From: Pseudomonas baetica
GTDB lineage: Bacteria; Pseudomonadota; Gammaproteobacteria; Pseudomonadales; Pseudomonadaceae
Direction: 5' to 3'
Length of the DNA stretch: 64,000 nucleotides
Assembly: GCF_002813455.1 (NCBI RefSeq)
Contig: NZ_PHHE01000001.1
Coordinates: forward strand, 682,001-746,000
Shown: in pieces, positions 26,201 through 34,473 of the stretch
How the letters are laid out: each line of letters opens with the position of its first letter
How positions within the stretch are numbered: position 1 is the stretch's first letter
Translations under genes and position numbers: made by a program
Notes under the pieces: model-generated
What the model was told of the DNA's origin: nothing
Database searches by the model: none
What the model saw: only the letters and a program-made list of their open reading frames with translations

Positions 26201-27995
26201 ATACCGCTACGACCGCCTCGGTCGTTTGGTCGGTGTCGACGACGGCCAGAAACATCCGCTGGCCTTCGAATACGACCTGCAGGACCGGCTGATCACCGAG
26301 CATCAAGGCTGGGGCACCCTGCGTTACACCTACGACGCCTGCGGCCAGCTCAAGCGCCAGCGTCTGCCGGACAACAGCAAGCTCGATTACCACTACGCCA
26401 AGGGCGGTGCGCTGACTGCGATCCACCTCAACGGCGCGCCACTGACGCAGCATGTCTACCGCGCCGGTCGCGAACAGCATCGCCAGCAAGGCCTGCTGCT
26501 CAGCGAATATGCCTACGACGATCAGGGCCGTTTGCTCGCCCACGCCGTAGGCCATGAGCACGCTTCGTTGTATCGGCACGATTATGCCTACAGCGCCAAC
26601 GGCAATCTGCAACACATCGCCGACACCCGCCACGGCCAGCGCACCTACGGCTACGACGCCCTCGACCGGCTGATCCGCGTCCGTCATTCGCGCGACGAAC
26701 TGCCGGAGTCCTTCGCCCACGACCCGGCCGGCAACCTGCTGATGCAGGACCGCCCCGGCCCGACGCAGATAAAAGGCAACCGCCTGCTGATGCAGGGTGA
26801 CCGCCATTACGACTACGACGCCTTCGGCAATCTGATTCGCGAGCGCCGTGGCACCGGGCAGAAACTCGTCACCGAATACCGCTACGACAGCCAGCACCGC
26901 CTCATAGGCCTGACCCGTCCCGACGGCAAAACCGCGACGTACCAATACGACGCCTTTGGCCGACGCATCCGCAAAACCGTCGACGGCACCACCACCGAGT
27001 TTTTCTGGCAAGGCGACCACCTCGTCGCCGAAAGCAGCAAAACCCAGTACCGCAGCTACGTCTACGAACCCGGCACCTTTCGCCCGCTCGCACTGCTCGA
27101 TGGCAAGGGCCCGAAAAAAGCCTGCCCGTTCTACTACCAGCTCGACCACCTCGGCACCCCGCAGGAACTCACCGACTACAGCGGCGAAATCGTCTGGTCA
27201 GCGCAATACGACGCCTACGGCAAAGTCGCCGCCATTACCCTCGCCGGCGAGGACTACCTGGACCAGCCGCTGCGCTTTCAGGGGCAGTACTTCGATGGGG
27301 AAAGTGGGCTGCATTACAACCGGCACCGGTATTACGACCCAAGGCTGGGACGGTATTTGACGCCGGACCCGATCAAATTGGCGGGCGGGTTGAATCAGTA
27401 CCAGTACGTGCCGAATCCGACGGGGTGGGTGGATCCGTTGGGGTTGAGTTCCAATTGTCCGCCGCCGAATAAGCCGGGTTGTACGGTGCCGGGTAATGTG
27501 AGTGGCGCTAAGGTTGATGAAGGTGAGCCAGCGCTGCCGGCGCCACAATTAAGCGCGAGGGAGACTGCTAAGAGAGAGATCGTTAGGCTAAACGACAGTC
27601 AGGGAATGCATATGGTTGGTAAGCATGGCCCTGAGCTACCCGATGAAAAATTTAAACAAAGGGCTATCGATGGAACGGACCCGATTACGGGTCAACAAAG
27701 AAGAGGTCGAAATGCTGGTATAGGTAATCCGAGCTCAAGATTTTACAGTTGGGAAATAATGCTTGAAGCCTATGTCCTCGCAACAACTAGGGTTGAGCGC
27801 GGGCTTCCCCGTTACACCGGACAGGATAGTCAGGGTGCCAACGTTGTAAAGATGAGACTTTCTGAAGCTGGGGAAGGTTACAAACCAAATAGAGGAGATA
27901 AAGAAAATCCTAGATTAATTACCAATATGGGAGGGTTTGAAATGAAGTTTGATCCCATTACAGATGTACCATTTACTCTTTATCCTACTGAGTGA
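23238..27995 (+). CDS. Rhs-repeat polymorphic toxin
   Basis: 1585 residues. The N-terminal region (1-380) includes hydrophobic helices at about 270-330 and no visible PAAR motif. A Cys-rich junction (DCVPSTCTNGCPVSMVTGEE, about 393-412) leads into a DUF6531-like start and about 20 YD repeats (patterns such as YDDQGRL, YRYDxxGRL). The core ends at NPTGWVDPLGL (Leu1403), the conserved release site of Rhs shells. Residues 1404-1585 are the variable toxin, with the His/Lys segment GMHMVGKHGPEL (His1458, Lys1462, His1463) and the end FEMKFDPITDVPFTLYP. The layout resembles bacterial RNase-A-like CdiA tips, but that is tentative. Delivery is probably by type VI secretion. The DNA turns AT-rich after about 27550. 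No ribosome site precedes ATG 23238. Confidence 0.9.
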   Translation: MEAVTRIEHELDSFPDTLTLYREQLKHWVSRAADKVSHAADLPSLMGMERIIRFGESSTAVSSSDDQFFSSVVQCPKGGWMLIESKFESVYDIPLGNIVVDVVAVDGGETTPITLDAVGKGKFKGTPGKFYRVHVHREVTPQQVEELFKSYDGLTGELDGWLRSEWQGFKPQWSQSVATAAGNGMLAGSWAAIEGGWDSIGMLSDILKDPGAFAEQLGSGATDLINLAATAPEVMEQLQLLVSDEAALCLLLRTASLWLEMLPPSEIAGKTAQAASMMIVQLLIDVLISVVLTFASGGAGIAYLTLRLADRAVQLLSAMTRLVKVLFGIVNGFIKYVDQYKTVAARGIAAGVKKGRVQLRWNARRNASLKRDEHHDDASDQAKNPNGDSADCVPSTCTNGCPVSMVTGEELLTLTDGTLDGVLPFEFTRLYRTSAAEIDVGLGFGWSHSLAHRLEFDGDFVVWVDHENRRTQFPAPSVERPAIHNSLSRAAIFLGDEPQELILALAGDAARFYHFRTGRLTAISDAYDNRLRILRDRQDRIERLDNGAGRSLLLRYDRQHLVAVDYQSFQQAEWTTEQTLVSYRYDAYQHLIEACNAVGDSERYDYDDQHVILQRQLTGGASFFWEWERAGKSARCVRHWASFSQMNTRYVWSDDGSVAVHYVDGTEETYVHDDRARLVRKVEADGGEHLKAYDDQGRLIAEQDPLGAITEYRYDDVGRLIALLPPDDEPTSYEYRNGFLHSRSRGEAVWTYRRNAQGDVTEAVDPDGHVSHYHYDARGQLLSIRYPDTSRHVLAWNDLGQLVEETLPDAGVRRFSYDALGRRSATQDEHGAITRQHWDAVGRLVHTTFAGGATRAYSYGSYGQVTAERDELGRITRYEYDDDLHLVSRKINPDGTRVQYRYDHAQLLLTEIENESGEKYRLDYTSTGLIRQETGFDGRRTAYAYDLNGHLLEKTEFSDDGSTLVTGYERDATGRLLIKTLPDGIKVEYRYDRLGRLVGVDDGQKHPLAFEYDLQDRLITEHQGWGTLRYTYDACGQLKRQRLPDNSKLDYHYAKGGALTAIHLNGAPLTQHVYRAGREQHRQQGLLLSEYAYDDQGRLLAHAVGHEHASLYRHDYAYSANGNLQHIADTRHGQRTYGYDALDRLIRVRHSRDELPESFAHDPAGNLLMQDRPGPTQIKGNRLLMQGDRHYDYDAFGNLIRERRGTGQKLVTEYRYDSQHRLIGLTRPDGKTATYQYDAFGRRIRKTVDGTTTEFFWQGDHLVAESSKTQYRSYVYEPGTFRPLALLDGKGPKKACPFYYQLDHLGTPQELTDYSGEIVWSAQYDAYGKVAAITLAGEDYLDQPLRFQGQYFDGESGLHYNRHRYYDPRLGRYLTPDPIKLAGGLNQYQYVPNPTGWVDPLGLSSNCPPPNKPGCTVPGNVSGAKVDEGEPALPAPQLSARETAKREIVRLNDSQGMHMVGKHGPELPDEKFKQRAIDGTDPITGQQRRGRNAGIGNPSSRFYSWEIMLEAYVLATTRVERGLPRYTGQDSQGANVVKMRLSEAGEGYKPNRGDKENPRLITNMGGFEMKFDPITDVPFTLYPTE

Positions 27996-28000
27996 TTTTT

Positions 28001-28411
28001 ATGTTCATTGATCCTGAAACATTGAAGCCGTATCTGCCGAGTCCCGCATATTTTTTGTGTTGTTTTGATGTTTATGATCGTGAGGAAACCTTAGGTGAGG
28101 AGCTTGAAAAATATAATCCGAATGTTGCGGCGGATAGACGAGAGCTTATTCTAAGATATTGCATGCCTATGAAGCGGTCGTATCGGCAAAAATTTTTACT
28201 TGTTCAATGTCTGGAATTTGCGTTGGAAGAAAAGGGATACGATTTTAAATCTCTTTTTCAATATGATCCCGAGGCTTACTCCTCATTTCCGGATGGTTGG
28301 GATGAGATGGATGACTCAAGAATTTTTTTTGAAGATATATATCGACTAGCTATGATTGAATGGGCGGAGGATTTGAGGAAGGCTAGTCTGGAAGACCAGG
28401 CTACGTGGTAA
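28001..28411 (+). CDS. Probable immunity protein for the Rhs toxin
   Basis: 136 residues, acidic and helical, starting MFIDPETLKPYLPSPAYFL. It begins six bases after the rhs stop, where an immunity gene is expected, and shares the toxin tail's low GC. A GTG at 27992 overlapping the rhs stop is an alternative start. It is clearly related to the product of 28744-29160 (shared F-D-x-Y-D-R-E-E-T-L-G and a W-A-x-D-L ending). It likely binds and neutralises the toxin in the cytoplasm; the family is not one I can name with confidence. Confidence 0.75.
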   Translation: MFIDPETLKPYLPSPAYFLCCFDVYDREETLGEELEKYNPNVAADRRELILRYCMPMKRSYRQKFLLVQCLEFALEEKGYDFKSLFQYDPEAYSSFPDGWDEMDDSRIFFEDIYRLAMIEWAEDLRKASLEDQATW

Positions 28412-28456
28412 GTGCGTTTAGTAAAGTATGTTGTAGTCATTGAGTAGTGAAGAAAT

Positions 28457-28750
28457 ATGTTTAGAGGCGTATACAGTTCGAAGTTTGCAACCCATCGAGC
28501 GCAGCTGAATGCTTATAATGAAGCGATGACAAGAGAGGCAAGGAAGATGTCGCGATTTACGGGCGAGGATAGTATGGGTAATTTGGTTGTGAGAATGGCT
28601 GCCGAAAATGTCGGGCGAGGATATGAACCTAATCCATTAAACCCATTAGAACCCCGCTTAATTGAAAATATGCGTGGATTTGAAATGAAGTTTGATTTTG
28701 AAACGTTGAACCCCATCGCCCTGTATCCGGTGGAGAATGTTGGATGTTGA
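28457..28750 (+). pseudogene. Orphan Rhs toxin tail (partial duplicate)
   Basis: 97 residues that match the last 89 residues of the Rhs toxin. Shared blocks are SS(R/K)F, the A-Y segment, RFTGEDSMGN versus RYTGQDSQGA, then GYEPN, PRLIENMRGFEMKFD and LYPVE. The His/Lys half of the toxin and the Rhs core are missing. It nonetheless has its own ATG with GAAG six bases upstream, and its end overlaps the next gene. It is either a decayed displaced toxin or an expressed toxin fragment. Confidence 0.8.
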
Positions 28751-29160
28751 TTCATCCTTATTTTGATGTTCCATATAATCCCCAGTTAAAGCACTTTCTT
28801 GGAGGGTTTGATATATATGATCGTGAGGAAACGCTGGGTTCGGAGTTGGCGGAGTACGATCCAGAGTGTCCTTCGGATAGAGTGATTCTGATATCTAAAT
28901 TTATCGTTAAAAGATTTTCTAGTTTGACTTTTCGGCACAAGTTTGTCTTGTTTTCTGTGCTGAATGAGGCACTGGATGGCGAAATAAGTAATCTTGCTGA
29001 TGCTTTTAAACATGATCCTTTTTCTCATTCATTGCTTCCATTTGGTTGGAACGAAATGAAAGATCCGAAAGGTTTTTTTGAGCACGTACACTCTATCCTG
29101 TCCGAAGTCTGGGCTGATGATTTATACCTGGCCGGGCAGGAAGACTGTTCAATGTGGTAG
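28744..29160 (+). CDS. Second, diverged immunity protein
   Basis: 138 residues, homologous to 28001-28411: GGFDIYDREETLGSELAEYDP against CCFDVYDREETLGEELEKYNP, and similar spacing of GWNEM/GWDEM and WADDL/WAEDL. Its ATG overlaps the stop of the orphan toxin tail, mirroring the toxin-immunity order of the first pair. It would protect against a related toxin variant and may be an orphan immunity gene kept for defence against sister strains. Confidence 0.75.
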   Translation: MLIHPYFDVPYNPQLKHFLGGFDIYDREETLGSELAEYDPECPSDRVILISKFIVKRFSSLTFRHKFVLFSVLNEALDGEISNLADAFKHDPFSHSLLPFGWNEMKDPKGFFEHVHSILSEVWADDLYLAGQEDCSMW

Positions 29161-29199
29161 CCGGCATTATAAGCAGAAGATAGAGTGACTTTACTGACC

Positions 29200-29226
29200 C
29201 CTTCGCGGGCAAGCCCGCTCCCACAG
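29200..29226. repeat. Single REP sequence
   Basis: TTCGCGGGCAAGCCCGCTCCCACAG-type solo REP (with one change from the main type) between the Rhs array and the convergent EAL gene. Only one arm is present, unlike the paired REPINs elsewhere. Confidence 0.8.
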
Positions 29227-29246
29227 GGATTTGTGTTGTTTGGGAG

Positions 29247-31037
29247 TTAGCGTTGGCCGATTAGCTGCGGGGTATGGAGATTTGGGGGGGGGATGGTGTC
29301 GAGCACATGCACGCTATACCCCGGAACATTCTTCGCATGATGCTTCGCCTGGGAGGCCATTTCCGCAAGCTGACTAGCGTCGAGTTGCGCGCAGGCTTCG
29401 GGGTGCAGGTGGACCACGCCAATCGATAGCGAGAGTAGCGGGAACTCTTGGCGAATGCCTTGCCGATTCGGGGCAATGAAGCAGCCAGCCTCAAGATGCT
29501 CTGGCCGATAGAAACGCCGGCATTGGCTTTGAAAGTCGTCGAGCAACTGGTTGAGGCGTTTGCGCCAATCCTCGGGACCAAGGACCAGGAGAAAGTCGTC
29601 GCCGCCAATGTGGCCGACGAAGTCGCGCGACGGGTCGACGCGTTCGTTGAGGCATTGCGCCAGGCACAGCAGGACTTCGTCGCCGCGGCCGTAGCCGTAG
29701 ATGTCGTTGAAGGGTTTGAAGCTGTCGATGTCGACGTAGCAGATGATTGATTCGCGGCCCTGTTGCAGCAGGCGGGTCAGGCATTGCTGGATCGGCACAT
29801 TGCCGGGCAGCAGGGTCAGGGGGTTGGCGTAGCGGGCTTGCTGGATTTTCAGTACGGTGATCAGTTTGAGTACGTCGATTACCCGGCCGAGGCCGAGGTA
29901 GCCGCCGTTGAGGGTGATGATGAAATCTTCTTCGATGCGCTGACGGGCGCGGCTGGTGATCAGGCGACTTACCTGTTGCAGCGACTGACTCATTTCCACG
30001 GCGAGGAAGTCGTCGTTCATCAATCGGCTGATGGGTTTGCGTGCAAACAGGTCAGTGGCGAAAGGCTTGAGCAAGGCATCCGACAGCGAGTGACGATGGA
30101 CAATGCCGCACGGTTGTCCTTGTTCGTTGAGCACGGCCAGTGAGTTGAGATTGGCCTGGCGGCGGAAGGCTTCCAGCACGGTGGCGGTCGGTGTGTCGCG
30201 ATGCACGGCGGGCTGGTCGTTGAGCAGGGCGCTGAGATCGCTGCCTTCGTCGTTCAGGGCTACGGTGCTGCTGTCGTGTTTGGGCATCAACGCTCGGGCA
30301 TCACGGGGTGGCTGTTCTTGTGGACGCCCCAGCAAGTAACCCTGCACCAAATCCACGCCCATCTCGGTCAGCACAGCTAACTCTTCTGGGAGTTCGATGC
30401 CTTCGGCGATGACTTGCGCCCTGGAAGCTTTGGCAATTTGCAGGATCGAGCCGACGAACTCTCGCTTCAACGCATCCTGATGAATGCCGTCGATAAAGTG
30501 CCGATCGATCTTCACGTAATCCGGACGCAGTTCTGACCAGAGGCGCAGGCTTGAATACCCGGCACCGAGGTCATCCAGTGCAATCGAGAACCCCATCGCC
30601 CGATAGTGATGCAGCGCAGTTTGCAGCAACTGGAAATCGTCGATTGGCGTCTGTTCAGTGAGCTCGATCACCACTTGGCTTGGCGGAATGCCGAAGTCTT
30701 GAAGTAATTGCAACGTCCGCCCAGGCTGATGCGCGGCTTCCAGCAAAGATTCCGGCGAGACGTTGAGAAACAGTTTGCCCGGCAGTTGCTGTTCATTGAA
30801 ACGGCGGCAAGCGCTCTGACGGCAGGCGATCTCCAGTTCACTCAGACGTCCGGCTTGACGCGCCACCGCGAACAGCGCGATGGGCGAGTGAAGAGGGCTG
30901 TTGGACGGGCCCCTCGTCAGGGCTTCGTAGCCGAGAATGCGTCGTTCGGAGAGGCAGATGATCGGTTGGAACAGGCTGTGCAAGCCGCTTTGAGTCAGGA
31001 TCGAGCTCAAGGCACTCAGCTGTTCGGTCGTGGTCAT
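29247..31037 (-). CDS. EAL-CBS-GGDEF cyclic-di-GMP protein
   Basis: 596 residues. An N-terminal EAL phosphodiesterase domain carries intact motifs (GYEALTR at 36-42, LNVSPESL, ELTEQTPIDD, DDLGAGYSSL, KIDRHFI, AEGIE). A CBS pair follows (about 270-400), then a GGDEF-type domain whose signature is GGDDF (about 480). Phosphodiesterase activity is likely. Cyclase activity is uncertain because of the altered motif. The gene lies just after prc, as in P. aeruginosa (PA3258 next to algO/PA3257). A terminator hairpin sits 13 bases before the start codon. Confidence 0.9.
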   Translation of the reverse strand: MTTTEQLSALSSILTQSGLHSLFQPIICLSERRILGYEALTRGPSNSPLHSPIALFAVARQAGRLSELEIACRQSACRRFNEQQLPGKLFLNVSPESLLEAAHQPGRTLQLLQDFGIPPSQVVIELTEQTPIDDFQLLQTALHHYRAMGFSIALDDLGAGYSSLRLWSELRPDYVKIDRHFIDGIHQDALKREFVGSILQIAKASRAQVIAEGIELPEELAVLTEMGVDLVQGYLLGRPQEQPPRDARALMPKHDSSTVALNDEGSDLSALLNDQPAVHRDTPTATVLEAFRRQANLNSLAVLNEQGQPCGIVHRHSLSDALLKPFATDLFARKPISRLMNDDFLAVEMSQSLQQVSRLITSRARQRIEEDFIITLNGGYLGLGRVIDVLKLITVLKIQQARYANPLTLLPGNVPIQQCLTRLLQQGRESIICYVDIDSFKPFNDIYGYGRGDEVLLCLAQCLNERVDPSRDFVGHIGGDDFLLVLGPEDWRKRLNQLLDDFQSQCRRFYRPEHLEAGCFIAPNRQGIRQEFPLLSLSIGVVHLHPEACAQLDASQLAEMASQAKHHAKNVPGYSVHVLDTIPPPNLHTPQLIGQR

Positions 31038-31049
31038 GGCAATCTCTGG

Positions 31050-31104
31050 CGATAAAAAAAGGACTGGGAGCGCTCTCGATGAAGAGAGTGGCTCCCAGTC
31101 CTTT
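31050..31104 (-). terminator. Terminator after prc, immediately before the EAL gene
   Basis: A 14-bp perfect stem (AAAGGACTGGGAGC and complement) with further pairing inside, followed in the leftward direction by seven T. It ends 13 bases before the EAL start codon, so it could also act as an attenuator. Confidence 0.88.
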
Positions 31105-31171
31105 ATTGCACGACAGAATAATGACTGTTTGATGACGATCCGGGGATCGCCAGCATTAAATTGCCATCGTC

Positions 31172-33256
31172 TTACTTCTTGGCCACCTGATTGCTCAGCT
31201 TCAGGTAATCGAGCAGCACGCGCCCGGTTTCGCTCAGGTAGGCATCGTCTTCCGGTTTGACCTTGTCCGGCTCGGCGGCCGCGAGGGCGTCTTCGTCCTC
31301 TTTCTTCAGCTCTTTGAGCGGCTCTTCGCCTTTCGCCTTGCGACGGATGTTTTCCATCACCAGTTGCTTGGCGTCGATACCGGCGTGCTGGGCACGGCGA
31401 TCGGCTTCATTGAGGCTGACGGTTTTTTCTTCCATCAGTTTCTGCGCCAGCGCCAGCTTGTCACGGATGAACACGAACTCGGCATCCTTGGCGGTGCGTG
31501 TGTCATGTTCAGACTTGAGCTGTGCCAGGAACGGTTTGAACGGATCGGCTGCAGGTTTGATCGCCGCGCGGATGGTGTCCCACGGCATGGCTTCCGGCAG
31601 GGCACTCTCGCCGATTTCCTTGGTGTCGATCAGTGACGGGTAGTCGATGTCCGGCAGAACGCCTTGGTGCTGGGTGCTCTGACCGGAAACCCGGTAGAAC
31701 TTGGCCAGGGTCAGTTTCAGTTCGCCGTGGTTCAGCGGCTGAATGGTCTGCACGGTGCCTTTGCCGAAGGTCTGGCCACCGATGATCAGTGCACGGTGGT
31801 AGTCCTGCATGGCTCCGGCGAAGATCTCCGAAGCCGAGGCGGACAGGCGGTTGACCAGCAGCGCCATTGGGCCTTTGTAGAACGCACCCGGGTTTTCATC
31901 TTCCAGCACGTCGACGCGGCCATCGGCGTTACGCACGAGTACGGTCGGGCCTTTGTCGATGAACAGGCTGGTCAGCTCGGTAGCTTCCTGCAGAGAACCG
32001 CCGCCGTTATTGCGCAGGTCGATGACCACGCCGTCGACTTTGTCTTTCTGCAACTCGGTCAGCAGTTTCTTGACGTCGCGAGTGGTGCTCTTGTAGTCCG
32101 GATCACCGGCCCGGAACGCCTTGAAGTCGAGGTAGAAGGCCGGGATCTCGATGACGCCGAGTTTGTAGTCCTTGCCGTCCTGTTTCAGGTTCAGCACGGA
32201 CTTCTTCACGGCCTGGTCTTCGAGCTTCACCGCTTCACGGGTGATCGGCACGATCTTGGTGGTCTGGTCGTTTGGTGCATTGCTGGCCGGAATCACTTCC
32301 AGGCGCACCACGGTGCCTTTGGGGCCACGGATCAGCTTGACCACTTCGTCCAGACGCCAGCCGACCACGTCGACCATCTCTTTGTTGCCTTGGGCAACAC
32401 CGATGATCTTGTCGGCCGGGGCCACCTGTTTGGTCTTGTCGGCAGGGCCGGCAGGCACCAGACGCACGACTTTCACCTGATCGTTGTCGCTCTGCAACAC
32501 GGCGCCGATGCCCTCCAGGGACAGGCTCATGTTGATGTCGAAGTTTTCCGCGTTATCCGGCGACAGATAGTTGGTGTGCGGATCATAAGACATGGCGAAG
32601 GTGTTGATGTACGCTTGGAAGATGTCTTCCGGACGGGTCTGATCCAGACGCGACAACTGGTTCTTGTAGCGCTTGGTCAGGGTTTCCTGGATCTGCTTGG
32701 GCTCTTTGCCGGCGATCTTCATCCGCAGCACTTCGTCCTTGACGCGTTTGCGCCACAGGTCGTCGAGTTCGGCGGTGGATTTGAGCCAAGGGGCGTCCTT
32801 GCGATCGATCAGCAAGGTTTCCTTGGTGGTGAAGTCCATCTTGTCGACGCCTTTGTTCAGCTCGGCAAGGGCGAAGTCCAGACGCGCCTTGACGCGATCC
32901 AGATAGCGCTTGTAGATGGTGAACCCGGCGTTGAGGTCGCCGCTTTTCAGGAAGTCGTCGAACTGGGTCTTCCACTTGTCGAATTCGCTGATGTCGCTGG
33001 CCATGAAGTAGCTGCGCGACGGATCCAGCAGCTTGAGGTAGCTGTCATAGATGATCACCGAGCGCGCATCGTCGAGCGGCGGCTTGCTGTAGTGGTGACG
33101 CTTGAGCAACTCGACGACATTCAGGCTGGCGATGACTTCATCGCGATCAGGCTGCAACTTGTCCCAGCTGTTGGCTGCGAATGTAGTGCCCGACACCGGC
33201 AACAGGCCGATGCCGATGAATAGAGCGAGGGCGGTGCTGGGGAGCAAATGCTTCAT
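31172..33256 (-). CDS. prc: Carboxy-terminal (tail-specific) periplasmic protease Prc/AlgO
   Basis: 694 residues with a signal peptide (MKHLLPSTALALFIGIGLLPVSGTTFAA). An N-terminal helical domain is followed by a PDZ domain (LEGIGAVLQSDNDQVKVVRLV) and the S41 protease core, with the catalytic Ser in NRLSASASEIF and the Lys in GGQTFGKGTVQ. A DUF3340-type C-terminal extension follows. It degrades periplasmic proteins with nonpolar C-termini; in P. aeruginosa the homologue AlgO acts on MucA. The start at 33256 gives a normal signal peptide; an ATG 11 codons earlier is possible. Confidence 0.95.
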   Translation of the reverse strand: MKHLLPSTALALFIGIGLLPVSGTTFAANSWDKLQPDRDEVIASLNVVELLKRHHYSKPPLDDARSVIIYDSYLKLLDPSRSYFMASDISEFDKWKTQFDDFLKSGDLNAGFTIYKRYLDRVKARLDFALAELNKGVDKMDFTTKETLLIDRKDAPWLKSTAELDDLWRKRVKDEVLRMKIAGKEPKQIQETLTKRYKNQLSRLDQTRPEDIFQAYINTFAMSYDPHTNYLSPDNAENFDINMSLSLEGIGAVLQSDNDQVKVVRLVPAGPADKTKQVAPADKIIGVAQGNKEMVDVVGWRLDEVVKLIRGPKGTVVRLEVIPASNAPNDQTTKIVPITREAVKLEDQAVKKSVLNLKQDGKDYKLGVIEIPAFYLDFKAFRAGDPDYKSTTRDVKKLLTELQKDKVDGVVIDLRNNGGGSLQEATELTSLFIDKGPTVLVRNADGRVDVLEDENPGAFYKGPMALLVNRLSASASEIFAGAMQDYHRALIIGGQTFGKGTVQTIQPLNHGELKLTLAKFYRVSGQSTQHQGVLPDIDYPSLIDTKEIGESALPEAMPWDTIRAAIKPAADPFKPFLAQLKSEHDTRTAKDAEFVFIRDKLALAQKLMEEKTVSLNEADRRAQHAGIDAKQLVMENIRRKAKGEEPLKELKKEDEDALAAAEPDKVKPEDDAYLSETGRVLLDYLKLSNQVAKK

Positions 33257-33394
33257 GCTGATTCGACGCGGGGACAATTGATAACGCATATTAGGCCGTC
33301 TTTGAAGTCGCCGGTTCTACGAGAGCCGGTCGCATAATGCAAAAAGCCCGGCGCTACAGCTTCGGGCTCAGTCCAGACTCACTATGGAGGCACT

Positions 33395-34357
33395 GTGAAG
33401 GCATTGCAAGGCGTGGAAGGTCAAGTGGCATGGGTTGAAGAGCCGAGTCCTACGTGTGATGTAGGACAAGTTCGCATTCGGGTGGCGGCAGCCGGCCTCA
33501 ATCGCGCCGATTTATTACAGAAAGCCGGTCTCTATCCGCCACCTCCCGGTGCGAGCCAAGTACTCGGTCTTGAGTGTTCCGGGGTGATCAGCGAGGTGGG
33601 CGCGGGCAGTTCGTGGCAGGTCGGCGATCGGGTTTGCGCCTTGCTGGCCGGGGGCGGCATGGCTGAAGAGGTGGTGGTCGACGGGCGGCACGTGCTGCCG
33701 GTTCCCGAAGGCGTATCGCTGATCGAGGCGGCAGCATTGCCTGAGGTTTACGCAACAGTCTGGCTGAATGTGTTTCAGCTTGCGGCGCTCAAACCGGGTG
33801 AGAAAGTTCTCTTGCACGCCGGCGCAAGTGGGATTGGTTCAGCCGCTATTCAGCTGTGCAAGGCGTTTGGCAACCCATGTTGGGTCAGCGTCGGCTCGGC
33901 CGAGCGTTTGGCTTACTGTGAGGCGCTGGGAGCCCAGGGCGGGGTGGTGCGCACCGATGACCTGGAAAGCCTGCGTGACTTCGGCCCGTTCGACGTGATC
34001 CTTGATCCGGTCGGCGGCAACTATGCGGCGCTGAACCTCAAGCTGACGGCGCTGGACGGGCGCTGGGTGCTGATCGGGCTGATGGGTGGGCGTGAGGCGA
34101 AACTGGATCTGGCGCAGGTGTTGGCCAAGCGCGTGCAGTTGCTCGGCTCGACACTGCGCAGTCGTGACGATCAGTTCAAGGCGGATCTGTTCAGCGACTT
34201 GAGCCAGCATGTCTGGCCGCTGTTTGCCGAAGGGCGGTTGAGTCCGCAGTTGGCCAAGGCTTTTGCGGTGAAAGACGCCGAGGCGGCGTTTGCCGAGCTG
34301 GCGAGCAATACGGTTTCGGGGAAACTGGTGTTGGTGATTGACAACAGCCTGAGCTGA
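33395..34357 (+). CDS. Zinc-type NAD(P)H quinone oxidoreductase
   Basis: 320 residues of the medium-chain dehydrogenase fold. The nucleotide-binding motif is LLHAGASGIGSAAIQLCKA (about 139-157), and the N-terminal NRADLLQKAGLYPPPPGAS is typical of the PIG3/QOR family. The catalytic zinc ligands of alcohol dehydrogenases are absent, as usual for quinone reductases. It starts at GTG 33395 with GGAGG upstream and is divergent from prc. It probably reduces quinones with NADPH in the cytoplasm. Confidence 0.92.
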   Translation: MKALQGVEGQVAWVEEPSPTCDVGQVRIRVAAAGLNRADLLQKAGLYPPPPGASQVLGLECSGVISEVGAGSSWQVGDRVCALLAGGGMAEEVVVDGRHVLPVPEGVSLIEAAALPEVYATVWLNVFQLAALKPGEKVLLHAGASGIGSAAIQLCKAFGNPCWVSVGSAERLAYCEALGAQGGVVRTDDLESLRDFGPFDVILDPVGGNYAALNLKLTALDGRWVLIGLMGGREAKLDLAQVLAKRVQLLGSTLRSRDDQFKADLFSDLSQHVWPLFAEGRLSPQLAKAFAVKDAEAAFAELASNTVSGKLVLVIDNSLS

Positions 34358-34370
34358 AACATCATTCTCC

Positions 34371-34460
34371 TGTGGGAGCGGGCTTGCTCGCGAAAGGGTC
34401 TGATCAGTCAGCATTACTGTTGAGTGAAAGACCGCATTCGCGAGCAAGCCCGCTCCCACA
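34371..34460. repeat. REPIN
   Basis: Facing REP motifs (GTGGGAGCGGGCTTGCTCGCG and complement) about 50 bases apart, between the convergent oxidoreductase and HAD genes. Confidence 0.9.
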
Positions 34461-34473
34461 TTTGGATCTTTAT

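Noticed and set aside
31664..33223. 519-codon frame opposite prc
   Set aside because: Antisense of the protease gene with no ribosome site and no recognisable domain.
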